From: an uncultured bacterium
Lineage (GTDB): Bacteria > Bacteroidota > Bacteroidia > Sphingobacteriales > Sphingobacteriaceae
Assembly (NCBI GenBank): GCA_903958995.1
Contig: CAJBVG010000331.1
Span: forward strand, 1 to 12,295
DNA: 12,295 bases
Reading direction: 5' to 3'
Below, in pieces: positions 1 through 6,734 of this stretch (within the stretch, counting starts at the first letter, position 1; every line of letters begins with the position of its first letter). Both the position numbers and the translations under genes were made by a program. Below the pieces are notes generated by a model, which did not search any database, had not been told where the DNA came from, and saw nothing but the letters and a program-made list of their open reading frames with translations.

Positions 1-4
1 TCGT

Positions 5-75
5 GTTCGTCGAAGCGTCCTCGCTTCGACATATAAAAATGTAAAAATTGTCGAAGCGTGGACGCTTCGACGAAC
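5..75. repeat. Double palindrome (REP/BIME-like inverted repeat)
   Basis: Two hairpins face each other. The first (9-30) has a 9-bp stem, GTCGAAGCG against CGCTTCGAC, with loop TCCT. The second (50-71) has the same stem with loop TGGA. With their flanks the 26-base arms 5-30 and 50-75 are reverse complements at 25 of 26 positions, separated by 19 AT-rich bases, so the whole unit can also fold as one long cruciform. This is seen directly. The arrangement matches REP doublets (BIMEs), which are usually mobilised by a Y1 (RAYT) transposase encoded elsewhere; that link is inference. On the minus strand the second hairpin is followed by a T-rich stretch (49 down to about 31), so it could also end tetR-family transcription 20-odd bases after the stop codon. 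The unit is much more GC-rich than its surroundings. Confidence 0.85.
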
Positions 76-95
76 AATGCTATCCGATACCCAGA

Positions 96-668
96 TTAAG
101 AAAGTACTGGTTGAATTAAATAAGGAAGAATATCCTTTTCGAAACTGATAAAGTTTTTGCGAACGTCGCTTACGGTTACAGAGGTGAACGCGAAAGAAAA
201 AGTAATGGCCTTGCAGGCCTTCATTAGGTAGGTAATTTTTTCTAATGGAACATCCTTAAAATCTGGTAAACTAATAAATGTGTTGACCAGTAATATTTCT
301 AATTCATTCGATAAGTTTTTCAGGAAGTCCTGTGAATTCACACTTTCGCGGATAAAATCCCAACCAATAAACTCTGAACAAATGGTATAAGAAACTCTAC
401 TTGTTTTTAAAATCAATAATTTTAATTTTTCTTCTTTTGAAATATTAGGATGGAGTTTGGTGACTAAATCTTTTAATGATAAGGCCAAATGATCCATTAA
501 AATTTCGTGAAGAATAATTTCTTTACTTTCAAAGTATTTGTAAATAGTTGCTTTGGCGACGCGTGATTTTTTCGCAATTTCGTTTACACTAGTTTTGTGG
601 TATCCGAATTTACGAAATAGCTCTTTGGAAGCTTCTTTGATCGATAATTGAATTTTATCTGCGTCCAT
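96..668 (-). CDS. TetR/AcrR-family transcriptional regulator
   Basis: A 190-residue protein of usual TetR length. The N-terminal DNA-binding domain spans about residues 8-55, with the helix-turn-helix near 27-46 (TSVNEIAKKSRVAKATIYKY), including the typical TIYKYFxSKE signature. The rest is a diverged helical ligand-binding and dimerisation domain whose effector cannot be predicted. It probably represses transcription in the cytoplasm. The ATG at 668 shares its first base with the TGA stop of the upstream lipoprotein gene (TGATG), so translation is probably coupled and this gene is likely the last of the pheS operon. No divergent efflux gene, the common TetR partner, is visible, and the left side ends in the palindrome unit. 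The family call is secure; the target is unknown. Confidence 0.9.
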   Translation of the reverse strand: MDADKIQLSIKEASKELFRKFGYHKTSVNEIAKKSRVAKATIYKYFESKEIILHEILMDHLALSLKDLVTKLHPNISKEEKLKLLILKTSRVSYTICSEFIGWDFIRESVNSQDFLKNLSNELEILLVNTFISLPDFKDVPLEKITYLMKACKAITFSFAFTSVTVSDVRKNFISFEKDILPYLIQPVLS

Positions 669-1084
669 CAGTTGTAAATATACAAATATCTATTTATTAA
701 GTTCGTTTGATATAATCTTAATGAAGCATTCGCAGGTCCTTTGATAGGAGCCCCATCAAGCAATTGAAAGCGCGAACCGCAGCAATAGCAACCTACTGTA
801 GATATCGTAGAGTCGATACTCACATAAGCACACGTATCTGTTGATTGATAAGAGCAAGTACGCTCTATTGCTGAATATTCATTTAAGCCTCTTCTGTACA
901 CAATAATACCTCGATTTCCTCCAATAATCGTCATGGACCCACCAACTGAATTTAATTGGAAATTAGCAGGGTCATCTAAATCGAGTCGCAAATTTACGGG
1001 CACGTTCGGTACGGTACTTTCCTTTTCTTTCGAGCAAGAAAATAGTAGAACTGAACAAAGCATTATGTAGACAAATTTTCTCAA
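668..1084 (-). CDS. Rieske-like lipoprotein lacking the histidine ligands
   Basis: A 138-residue predicted lipoprotein: MRKF start, a short hydrophobic segment, lipobox LFSC with Cys17, then a Ser/Lys-rich linker. The C-terminal half matches the Rieske [2Fe-2S] layout: box I at 77-79 (CSY, canonical CTH), Cys85, box II at 99-104 (CYCCGS, canonical CPCHGS), then a G-x-x-x-x-GPA segment at 111-119. Both canonical cluster histidines are replaced (Tyr79, Cys102), while the cysteines remain. It may therefore bind a different metal centre, hold disulfides, or be only structural. From memory, similar CPCCGS-type proteins occur in other Bacteroidota. The start used is TTG (1084-1082), overlapping the pheS stop (TTGA). 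The next Met, residue 8, would remove the positive N-terminus of the signal peptide, so TTG is preferred. The gene lies between pheS and the TetR gene with overlaps at both ends. Confidence 0.8.
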   Translation of the reverse strand: MRKFVYIMLCSVLLFSCSKEKESTVPNVPVNLRLDLDDPANFQLNSVGGSMTIIGGNRGIIVYRRGLNEYSAIERTCSYQSTDTCAYVSIDSTISTVGCYCCGSRFQLLDGAPIKGPANASLRLYQTNLINRYLYIYN

Positions 1085-2121
1085 ATTAATTCAGAGTTGA
1101 ATTGTGATAACAAACGAACATCATTCTCGAAAAACATACGAATATCTTTAATCTTAAACTTGTTCATGGCTAAGCGTTCGATACCTACGCCAAACGCAAA
1201 ACCTGAATATTCATTCGGGTCGATGCCACAATTTTGCAATACATTCGGATCAACCATTCCACATCCTAAAATTTCTACCCATCCAGAATATTTACAAATA
1301 TTACATCCTTTTCCACCACAGTTTTTGCATTGAATATCCATTTCTGCAGAGGGTTCGGTAAATGGGAAATACGAAGGACGGAAACGTACTTCAGTACCTA
1401 CACCAAATAATTCTTGCACAAAATAATACAAGGTTTGTTTTAAGTCAGCAAATGAAACATCTTTATCTACATACAAACCTTCTACTTGATGGAAGATACA
1501 ATGTGAACGTGCAGAGATGGCTTCATTACGAAATACTCTTCCCGGCATAATGGCACGGAAGGGTGGTTTATTATTTTCCATTAAACGAATTTGCACCGAA
1601 GAAGTATGTGTTCTTAATGCTAAATCATCCTCTGGTTTATTTGGATCTTTACGAACGAAAAACGTGTCTTGCATATCTCTCGCTGGATGCTCCATCGGGA
1701 AATTCAACGAACTGAAATTATGCCAATCGTCTTCAATTTCTGGTCCGTTTGCAATGGTAAATCCCATACGTTGGAAAATATCCGAAATCTCTTTCAATAC
1801 CAATGAAACGGGGTGACGAGAGCCAGTGCTGTAGGCTTCACCCGGTAATGTATAGTCAATGTCTTGAGAAGTACTAACTTCTGTTTCTTCGAGTTTTTCT
1901 TTGAAAGAATTGAACGCATTTTCGGCAATGGTTTTAAACTCATTCATCACCTTCCCGAATACTTTTTTCTCTTCAGGAGGCATTGCTTTAAACGCTTCAA
2001 ATAAATCGTTTACGATTCCTTTTCTACTTAAAAATTTCAAACGAAATTGCTCTAACTCTTCAGCATTTTTCGCTACAAAGTTTTTAATTTCTTCCGTATG
2101 TTTTTCTATCTGTTCTTTCAT
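1081..2121 (-). CDS. pheS: Phenylalanine--tRNA ligase, alpha subunit
   Basis: Charges tRNA-Phe with phenylalanine in the cytoplasm as the catalytic subunit of the alpha2-beta2 enzyme. The 346 residues have the normal order: N-terminal coiled-coil arm (about 1-85), then the class II catalytic core. Visible landmarks are GSRHPVSLVLKEI at 100-112, the motif 2 region with RNEAISARSHCIFHQVEG at 198-215, EPSAEMDIQC at 256-265 and motif 3 with GFAFGVGIERLAM at 307-319. A four-cysteine knuckle (C265, C268, C273, C276) interrupts the core, as in many bacterial PheS. The partner pheT is not in this window, so the subunits are encoded apart. The ATG at 2121 fits the family N-terminus. The gene follows kbl by 47 bases of repeat and its stop overlaps the lipoprotein start, so it heads a tight three-gene cluster. 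The tRNA-Phe gene lies about 9 kb away. Confidence 0.98.
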   Translation of the reverse strand: MKEQIEKHTEEIKNFVAKNAEELEQFRLKFLSRKGIVNDLFEAFKAMPPEEKKVFGKVMNEFKTIAENAFNSFKEKLEETEVSTSQDIDYTLPGEAYSTGSRHPVSLVLKEISDIFQRMGFTIANGPEIEDDWHNFSSLNFPMEHPARDMQDTFFVRKDPNKPEDDLALRTHTSSVQIRLMENNKPPFRAIMPGRVFRNEAISARSHCIFHQVEGLYVDKDVSFADLKQTLYYFVQELFGVGTEVRFRPSYFPFTEPSAEMDIQCKNCGGKGCNICKYSGWVEILGCGMVDPNVLQNCGIDPNEYSGFAFGVGIERLAMNKFKIKDIRMFFENDVRLLSQFNSELI

Positions 2122-2123
2122 CT

Positions 2124-2179
2124 CAAAATTATTCTACTATTTCATTAACATATTATCCTATTAACATATTAACTTATTA
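2124..2179. repeat. Degenerate octamer tandem repeat, about 7 units
   Basis: The spacer between kbl and pheS divides into seven consecutive 8-base units, all ending in TA and five of them in ATTA. The clearest units are ACATATTA at 2148-2155 and again at 2164-2171, with TCCTATTA between them and ACTTATTA after. The last unit and part of the sixth lie inside the 3' end and stop codon of kbl. The period is seen directly; no function is known to me. Confidence 0.7.
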
Positions 2180-3359
2180 CTTGGAGTTCTTTGCCTACTT
2201 TTGTAAACGCAGCAATCGCTTTGTCTAAATGAGCTACATCATGTGCAGCCGACATTTGTACACGAATACGTGCTTTACCTTGTGGTACAACTGGGTAATA
2301 AAATCCAATTACATAAATACCTTCTTCCAACATGCGTGCTGCAAAGTCTTGTGAAAGTTTAGCATCGTATAACATTACTGGAACTATAGGGTGAACGCCT
2401 GGTTTAATATCGAAACCAGCTGCAGTCATTTTTTCTCTAAAGTACTTCGTATTGCTTTCTAATTTATCTCTTAGTTCCGTTGTTTCACTTAACATATTTA
2501 ATACTTCAATAGATGCACCAACGATAGAAGGAGCAAGGGTATTAGAGAATAAATATGGACGAGAACGTTGACGAAGTAAATCAATAATTTCTTTTCTTCC
2601 GGAAGTAAAACCGCCAGAAGCACCACCTAAAGCTTTTCCAAGAGTTCCTGTAATGATGTCAATTTTACCCATTACATTATGGTGCTCGTGAGTACCTCTA
2701 CCTGTTTTCCCCATGAATCCAGAGCAGTGACATTCATCAACCATTACAAGTGCATTATATTTTTCTGACAAGGCAACAATTTTGTCTAATTGTGCAACTG
2801 TACCATCCATAGAGAATGCACCATCGGTAACAATAATACGGTGACGAAGACCTTGTGTTTCGATAAGCTTCGCTTCTAAATCAGCCATATCATCATGCTT
2901 ATATCGGTAACGTTGTGCTTTACATAAACGCACACCATCAATAATAGAAGCATGATTTAATTCGTCAGATATTATAGCATCTTGTTCATTAAATAATGGT
3001 TCGAAAACTCCACCATTTGCATCAAATGCTGCTGCGTATAGAATAGTATCTTCTGTTCCTAAGAACTCTGAAATTTTTGCTTCTAATTCTTTGTGTATAT
3101 CTTGTGTTCCGCAAATGAAACGTACTGATGACATTCCGAAACCATGAGAATCGATAGCATCTTTAGCTGCTTGTGTTACTCTAGGGTGAGATGATAAGCC
3201 TAAATAATTATTTGCACAAAAGTTTACTACTGATTGTCCGTCGCTTACTTTAATATCAGCACCTTGAGGGGTAATAATGATGCGTTCGCGCTTGAATAAT
3301 CCAGCCTTTTCAATTTCTGCTAATTCTGCCTCTAAAACGGGCTTTAAAGTGTTGTACAT
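2169..3359 (-). CDS. kbl: Glycine C-acetyltransferase (2-amino-3-ketobutyrate CoA ligase)
   Basis: A PLP enzyme of the alpha-oxoamine synthase family. It converts 2-amino-3-ketobutyrate plus CoA to glycine and acetyl-CoA, the second step of threonine breakdown after threonine dehydrogenase. It is 396 residues long, against 398 for E. coli Kbl, and aligns from the first residue. The PLP-binding lysine is K242 in TGTLGKALGGASGG. Other landmarks are NYLGLSSHP at 51-59, FGMSSVRFICGTQ at 74-86, NHASIIDG at 135-142 and the cofactor-contacting D208/H211 in VDECHCSGF. The relatives 8-amino-7-oxononanoate synthase and serine palmitoyltransferase are less likely given the FGMSSVRFICGTQ and GKTGRGTHE segments. 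No tdh gene is nearby. A TAnnTTTG box lies 26 bases upstream. The last few residues are encoded by the octamer repeat block. Confidence 0.95.
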   Translation of the reverse strand: MYNTLKPVLEAELAEIEKAGLFKRERIIITPQGADIKVSDGQSVVNFCANNYLGLSSHPRVTQAAKDAIDSHGFGMSSVRFICGTQDIHKELEAKISEFLGTEDTILYAAAFDANGGVFEPLFNEQDAIISDELNHASIIDGVRLCKAQRYRYKHDDMADLEAKLIETQGLRHRIIVTDGAFSMDGTVAQLDKIVALSEKYNALVMVDECHCSGFMGKTGRGTHEHHNVMGKIDIITGTLGKALGGASGGFTSGRKEIIDLLRQRSRPYLFSNTLAPSIVGASIEVLNMLSETTELRDKLESNTKYFREKMTAAGFDIKPGVHPIVPVMLYDAKLSQDFAARMLEEGIYVIGFYYPVVPQGKARIRVQMSAAHDVAHLDKAIAAFTKVGKELQVIS

Positions 3360-3385
3360 GGTATAAAATGCTTGATTTTAGACTA

Positions 3386-3393
3386 CAAATATA
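3386..3393 (-). promoter_or_regulatory. Putative -7 promoter box for kbl
   Basis: On the minus strand the sequence reads TATATTTG, a perfect match to the Bacteroidota -7 consensus TAnnTTTG, ending 26 bases before the kbl ATG. That spacing fits a short leader. No clear TTG or TTTG -33 element is visible at the usual distance, where the heptamer repeat begins. Confidence 0.5.
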
Positions 3394-3427
3394 GTATTTA
3401 GAATTGAGATGTTAGATATTAGAAACT
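3393..3427. repeat. Degenerate heptamer tandem repeat, 5 units starting AG
   Basis: Five consecutive 7-base units each begin with AG: AGTATTT, AGAATTG, then three more ending with AGAAACT at 3421-3427. The 11-mer at 3399-3409 (TAGAATTGAGA) recurs inverted at 3458-3468 and 3472-3482, so this block is the reverse complement counterpart of the one at 3456-3490. The two could pair into a long stem around 3428-3455. It sits upstream of the kbl -7 box. Confidence 0.7.
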
Positions 3428-3455
3428 CACCTATTGCAATATGGCAGGATATGGG

Positions 3456-3490
3456 TTTCTCAATTCTAAAGTCTCAATTCTATTTGCTAG
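3456..3490. repeat. Degenerate heptamer tandem repeat, 5 units with CT in phase
   Basis: Five 7-base units each carry CT at their fourth and fifth bases, starting TTTCTCA, ATTCTAA and ending TTGCTAG. The block is inverted relative to 3393-3427 and shares the 11-mer TCTCAATTCTA twice (3458-3468 and 3472-3482). The last unit overlaps the start of the proposed trhO promoter box. Confidence 0.7.
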
Positions 3491-3495
3491 ATTTG
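3488..3495 (+). promoter_or_regulatory. Putative -7 promoter box for trhO
   Basis: TAGATTTG matches the TAnnTTTG consensus and lies 40 bases before the trhO ATG. No convincing -33 element is seen. The assignment rests on the consensus and position only. Confidence 0.45.
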
Positions 3496-3535
3496 TGCCT
3501 GCATTAAACGCCGTTTGCAGCGGTATCAATGATTT

Positions 3536-4465
3536 ATGAACTATCAAACTTTACTCTACTATTGCTATTCGAGCATTGAGAATGCCGAGCAATACACCCT
3601 AGAACATTTACAATTTTGTAAATCAATTGGCCTAGTTGGTCGAATTATCATTGCCGATGAAGGTTTAAACGGTACCGTATCTGGTACTAAAGAACAATGT
3701 AAACAATACATGGACTACGTGCTTAACGACCATCGTTTTGCCCATACGGAGTTTAAAATAGACGATGTAGAAGAACCTTCGTTCATCAAAATGCATGTGC
3801 GATACAAGTCAGAAATAGTGTTTTCTGGATTGAGAGATCCACAATACATCGACCCAACAAAAGAAACAGGCGTTCACCTGGAACCCAAAGATTTCATGGA
3901 AATGATTGATCGTGATGATGTAATTATTTTAGATGTCCGCTCAAATTATGAGCATAATGTGGGTCGTTTTAAAAATGCGATTACGCTAGATATCGACAAC
4001 TTTCGCGATTTTCCCTCAAAAATTAATGAGCTTGCTCAATACAAAGACAAAAAAATATTGACCTATTGTACTGGTGGTATTAAATGCGAGAAAGCGAGTG
4101 CTTTGTTGTTGAAAGAAGGTTTCCCAGAAGTATATCAGTTGCATGGTGGTATTATAAAATATGGGAAAGAAGCTGGTGGTAAGGACTTTGATGGGAAATG
4201 TTATGTTTTTGACAATCGATTAATGGTTGATGTAAATTCAGTGAACCCAATAGTGGTATCTAAATGTTACAACTGCGGTAGCGAAACTACAAAAATGATT
4301 AATTGTGCTAACCCCGAATGTAATGAGCACATAACCCAATGTGATAACTGTGGTGAGAAGATGGAAGGCTGCTGTTCAGAGATTTGTATGGAACATCCTC
4401 GCAAAAGAGTGTATGATGGAACAGGGTATTATGTGAAAGTTCCTCAACCAATAATTTTAAAATAA
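3536..4465 (+). CDS. trhO: tRNA uridine(34) hydroxylase, rhodanese family
   Basis: Oxygen-dependent hydroxylation of the wobble uridine (U34) to 5-hydroxyuridine in tRNAs, by the YceA/TrhO family. The 309 residues comprise an N-terminal domain at about 1-105 with the family segment IIADEGLNGTVSG (38-50), a rhodanese domain at about 115-215 with the active-site loop at 176-186 (catalytic Cys178, second Cys184), and a C-terminal Cys-rich tail (C244, C247, C257, C262, C269, C272, C279, C280) that looks like a metal-binding ribbon. The start is ATG at 3536 because the protein aligns from MNYQTLLYYC; no strong Shine-Dalgarno is present. It stands alone on the plus strand, divergent from kbl, with its own promoter box. 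It lies near pheS and a tRNA gene, but no operon link is seen. Confidence 0.95.
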   Translation: MNYQTLLYYCYSSIENAEQYTLEHLQFCKSIGLVGRIIIADEGLNGTVSGTKEQCKQYMDYVLNDHRFAHTEFKIDDVEEPSFIKMHVRYKSEIVFSGLRDPQYIDPTKETGVHLEPKDFMEMIDRDDVIILDVRSNYEHNVGRFKNAITLDIDNFRDFPSKINELAQYKDKKILTYCTGGIKCEKASALLLKEGFPEVYQLHGGIIKYGKEAGGKDFDGKCYVFDNRLMVDVNSVNPIVVSKCYNCGSETTKMINCANPECNEHITQCDNCGEKMEGCCSEICMEHPRKRVYDGTGYYVKVPQPIILK

Positions 4466-4522
4466 CAAATGCCAATGTCTGTTGTTAACATCTAGTTAAT
4501 TTATCAATCGTATATTTATCAA

Positions 4523-5668
4523 ATGAAAATAGGAATAGTTTGTTATCCTACCTTCGGTGGTAGTGGTGTAGTAGCTACAGAATTAGGGAAGTGTTTGGCT
4601 GATCATGGTCATCAAGTGCATTTTATTACCTATAGTCAGCCTGCGCGACTAGATTTTTTTTCAGAGAATTTATTTTATCACGAAGTATCTGTTTCAAAAT
4701 ATCCTTTGTTTGATTACCCACCTTATGAGTTAGCTTTAGCTAGTCGTTTAGTAGATGTAGTGCAATACGAAGAACTAGATATACTTCATGTTCACTATGC
4801 AATTCCACATGCTTCTGCTGCTTACATGGCAAAGCAAATATTAGCTACTCAAGGCATACATATTCCTGTGGTAACTACTTTACATGGTACCGATATTACT
4901 CTTGTTGGTAAAGATAGAACCTATAAACCAGTAGTCGCATTCTCTATTAACCAGTCGGATGGAGTAACAGCTGTATCGGAAAATTTAAAAGCTGATACAC
5001 TTTCCTTTTTTGATATTACAAATGAAATTCGTGTGATTCCAAATTTTATTGATTTAAATAGATTTAACCATAAATCAAAGAATCATTTTAAAATGGCCAT
5101 CGCACCCAATGACGAAAAAATTATCGTGCATACATCAAACTTTAGAAAAGTAAAACGTGTTGCCGATGTGGTGAGAATATTTGCAAAAATATTAGAAAAA
5201 ATTCCTGCAAAATTATTACTAGCAGGTGATGGTCCGGAACGTGTTGAAGTAGAGCAATTGTGTAGAGAATTAAACTTGAAAGATGATGTTCGTTTCTTAG
5301 GGAAATTAGATGCGGTTGAAGAAATATTATCGGTTTCCGACTTATTTATATTACCATCAGAAACAGAAAGTTTTGGTTTGGCAGCGCTAGAAGCTATGGC
5401 TTGTAAGCTTCCTGTCATTTCTTCTAATGCAGGTGGTATCCCTGAATTAAATATTGATGGAGTAACTGGATATTTAGATGAAGTAGGTGATATTGATGGA
5501 ATGGCAGCACATGCTATCCATATTTTAGAAGATGAAAATAGATTGAAACAATTTAAAGAGAATGCTTTAGAACACGCAAAGAAATTCGACATAAAAAGTA
5601 TAATGCCGATTTATGAACGATATTATGAAGAAGTGATTCTAAAATTCAATAATTCTATTGCTCGCTAA
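4523..5668 (+). CDS. bshA: N-acetyl-alpha-D-glucosaminyl L-malate synthase BshA
   Basis: First step of bacillithiol synthesis: it joins UDP-GlcNAc and L-malate in the cytoplasm. It is a 381-residue GT-B glycosyltransferase of family GT4, normal BshA length. The N-terminal Rossmann half starts with MKIGIVCYPTFGGSGVVATE, the diagnostic BshA opening with its glycine-rich loop. HGTDITLVGKD lies at 121-131, TAVSENLK at 149-156 and PNFIDLNRF at 173-181. The UDP-sugar half carries LLLAGDGPER at 231-240 and the EX7E motif, E282 to E290, in ESFGLAALE. Other GT4 enzymes lack the full N-terminal match, so the assignment is firm. No bshB or bshC is adjacent. The gene follows trhO by 57 bases with no obvious terminator, so co-transcription is possible. 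Its 3' end overlaps the convergent peroxidase gene by 14 bases. Confidence 0.94.
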   Translation: MKIGIVCYPTFGGSGVVATELGKCLADHGHQVHFITYSQPARLDFFSENLFYHEVSVSKYPLFDYPPYELALASRLVDVVQYEELDILHVHYAIPHASAAYMAKQILATQGIHIPVVTTLHGTDITLVGKDRTYKPVVAFSINQSDGVTAVSENLKADTLSFFDITNEIRVIPNFIDLNRFNHKSKNHFKMAIAPNDEKIIVHTSNFRKVKRVADVVRIFAKILEKIPAKLLLAGDGPERVEVEQLCRELNLKDDVRFLGKLDAVEEILSVSDLFILPSETESFGLAALEAMACKLPVISSNAGGIPELNIDGVTGYLDEVGDIDGMAAHAIHILEDENRLKQFKENALEHAKKFDIKSIMPIYERYYEEVILKFNNSIAR

Positions 5669-6677
5669 ATCTAGTGTCTCTTAAAAAAGTATCATCTGTT
5701 AATGCTTTTAAGAACGCTAACAAATTGCTTTTTTCTTCCACACTTAATTGCACTCCACCTACAAGTGCTGTATCTACAGTGCTTCCGCCAGCTATAACAC
5801 TAGTATAATGGTTCAATGCACTTTCTAAAGTACTCGCTCTACCATCATGAAAGTATGGACTACTTTTTTCTACGTTTCTAAGCGTTGGAGTTTTAAATTT
5901 ATAAGAATCTTGTGCTTGAAGTGTAACATTAAAACGTCCCTTATCGCTTAATCGTGTGATTCCGTTATTGTGGAAATTTTGATCAGTAAATAATGGAGCA
6001 GTATGGCAACGGTTGCAATGTTGCATGAAAATACTCATTCCTGCAACTTCACTAGTATTCATTGCACTAACATCTCCTGCAATGTATTTGTCGTATTTAG
6101 AGTTGTTACTAATCAACATCGACATGAATTGTGATAAGGCATGCATCATTCTAGTACTCGTAATGGAGTCGCTACCAAAAGCACTTTTAAATAACGGTGG
6201 ATACTTCGCATCATTACGTAATTTAACTAATACATGTGGTACTTGTTCTCCCATTTCTATTGGGTTTTGTATGGGTCCGAATGGGAATAAATCCATATCG
6301 AAAACACCACCATCCCAGAAGAAAAATTGCGACCATGCTAAGTTTTGAATTACTGGTGAGTTACGTGTTCCTAGTTGATCGTTTATACCATGACTAACTG
6401 GATGATCGAATTGTGCAAAGGCATAGGTTTGTTGGTGACAAGTACCACAAGATATAGAACCATCTAGTGATAATTGCGGATCGTAAAATAATTTTCTTCC
6501 TAATTCGAATCCGGCTTGTGTTACCGGGTTGTATTGAAAACGATAAATGGGCTCAGGGAAATTTGCAGGTTTTTCAAATCCTTTAAAGGTAGTATCTACT
6601 GGTGTTGTAGTGGTATCGTCTTTCTTGCAGGAAGAAAGAATAGATAAAATGAAAATAGAAAATAGTAATCTTTTCAT
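5655..6677 (-). CDS. Diheme cytochrome c peroxidase lipoprotein (MauG/MbnH-like)
   Basis: A 340-residue predicted lipoprotein with signal peptide and lipobox LSSC (Cys17), so periplasmic and membrane-anchored. Two covalent heme sites are visible, CGTCH at 77-81 and CNRCH at 221-225, the spacing expected of bacterial diheme cytochrome c peroxidases. Also present are GTRNSPVIQNLAW at 103-115, FFFWDGG at 118-124 and the C-terminal TPTLRNVEKSSPYFHDGR at 263-280, where many family members have PYMHDG. The family reduces hydrogen peroxide or, in MauG and MbnH, oxidises residues of a partner protein. The gene directly follows an MbnP-like gene (40-base spacer, same strand), so an MbnH-like role is the better inference. 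Which reaction it performs cannot be read from sequence. It ends tail-to-tail inside bshA. Confidence 0.93.
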   Translation of the reverse strand: MKRLLFSIFILSILSSCKKDDTTTTPVDTTFKGFEKPANFPEPIYRFQYNPVTQAGFELGRKLFYDPQLSLDGSISCGTCHQQTYAFAQFDHPVSHGINDQLGTRNSPVIQNLAWSQFFFWDGGVFDMDLFPFGPIQNPIEMGEQVPHVLVKLRNDAKYPPLFKSAFGSDSITSTRMMHALSQFMSMLISNNSKYDKYIAGDVSAMNTSEVAGMSIFMQHCNRCHTAPLFTDQNFHNNGITRLSDKGRFNVTLQAQDSYKFKTPTLRNVEKSSPYFHDGRASTLESALNHYTSVIAGGSTVDTALVGGVQLSVEEKSNLLAFLKALTDDTFLRDTRFSEQ

Positions 6678-6706
6678 ATGTATTTTATTATTAATTAATC
6701 AGAGAC

Positions 6707-6734
6707 TTTCTCAAATCTCAATTCTGAATACTAT
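6707..6734. repeat. Short heptamer repeat at the mbnP-like gene end
   Basis: Four 7-base units, TTTCTCA, AATCTCA and two more, carry CT in the same phase as the block at 3456-3490 and share its TTTCTCA and ATTCT words. Half of the block codes for the last residues of the MbnP-like protein (stop at 6718-6720). Confidence 0.5.

Noticed and set aside
77..148. A 23-codon plus-strand reading frame starting ATG right after the palindrome unit
   Set aside because: It is antisense to the 3' end of the TetR gene for most of its length, has no recognisable ribosome site and no family resemblance. Part of it would begin inside the repeat arm's flank.
2122..2168. Phenylalanine attenuator or T-box leader upstream of pheS
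   Set aside because: The 47-base spacer has no Phe-rich leader peptide, no T-box consensus and no terminator stem. It is fully explained by the octamer repeat.
4466..4522. Separate promoter for bshA at TATATTTA (4511-4518)
   Set aside because: The last base deviates from TAnnTTTG, the box lies only 4 bases from the ATG, and the nearest upstream TTG is too distant. Support is too weak to list.
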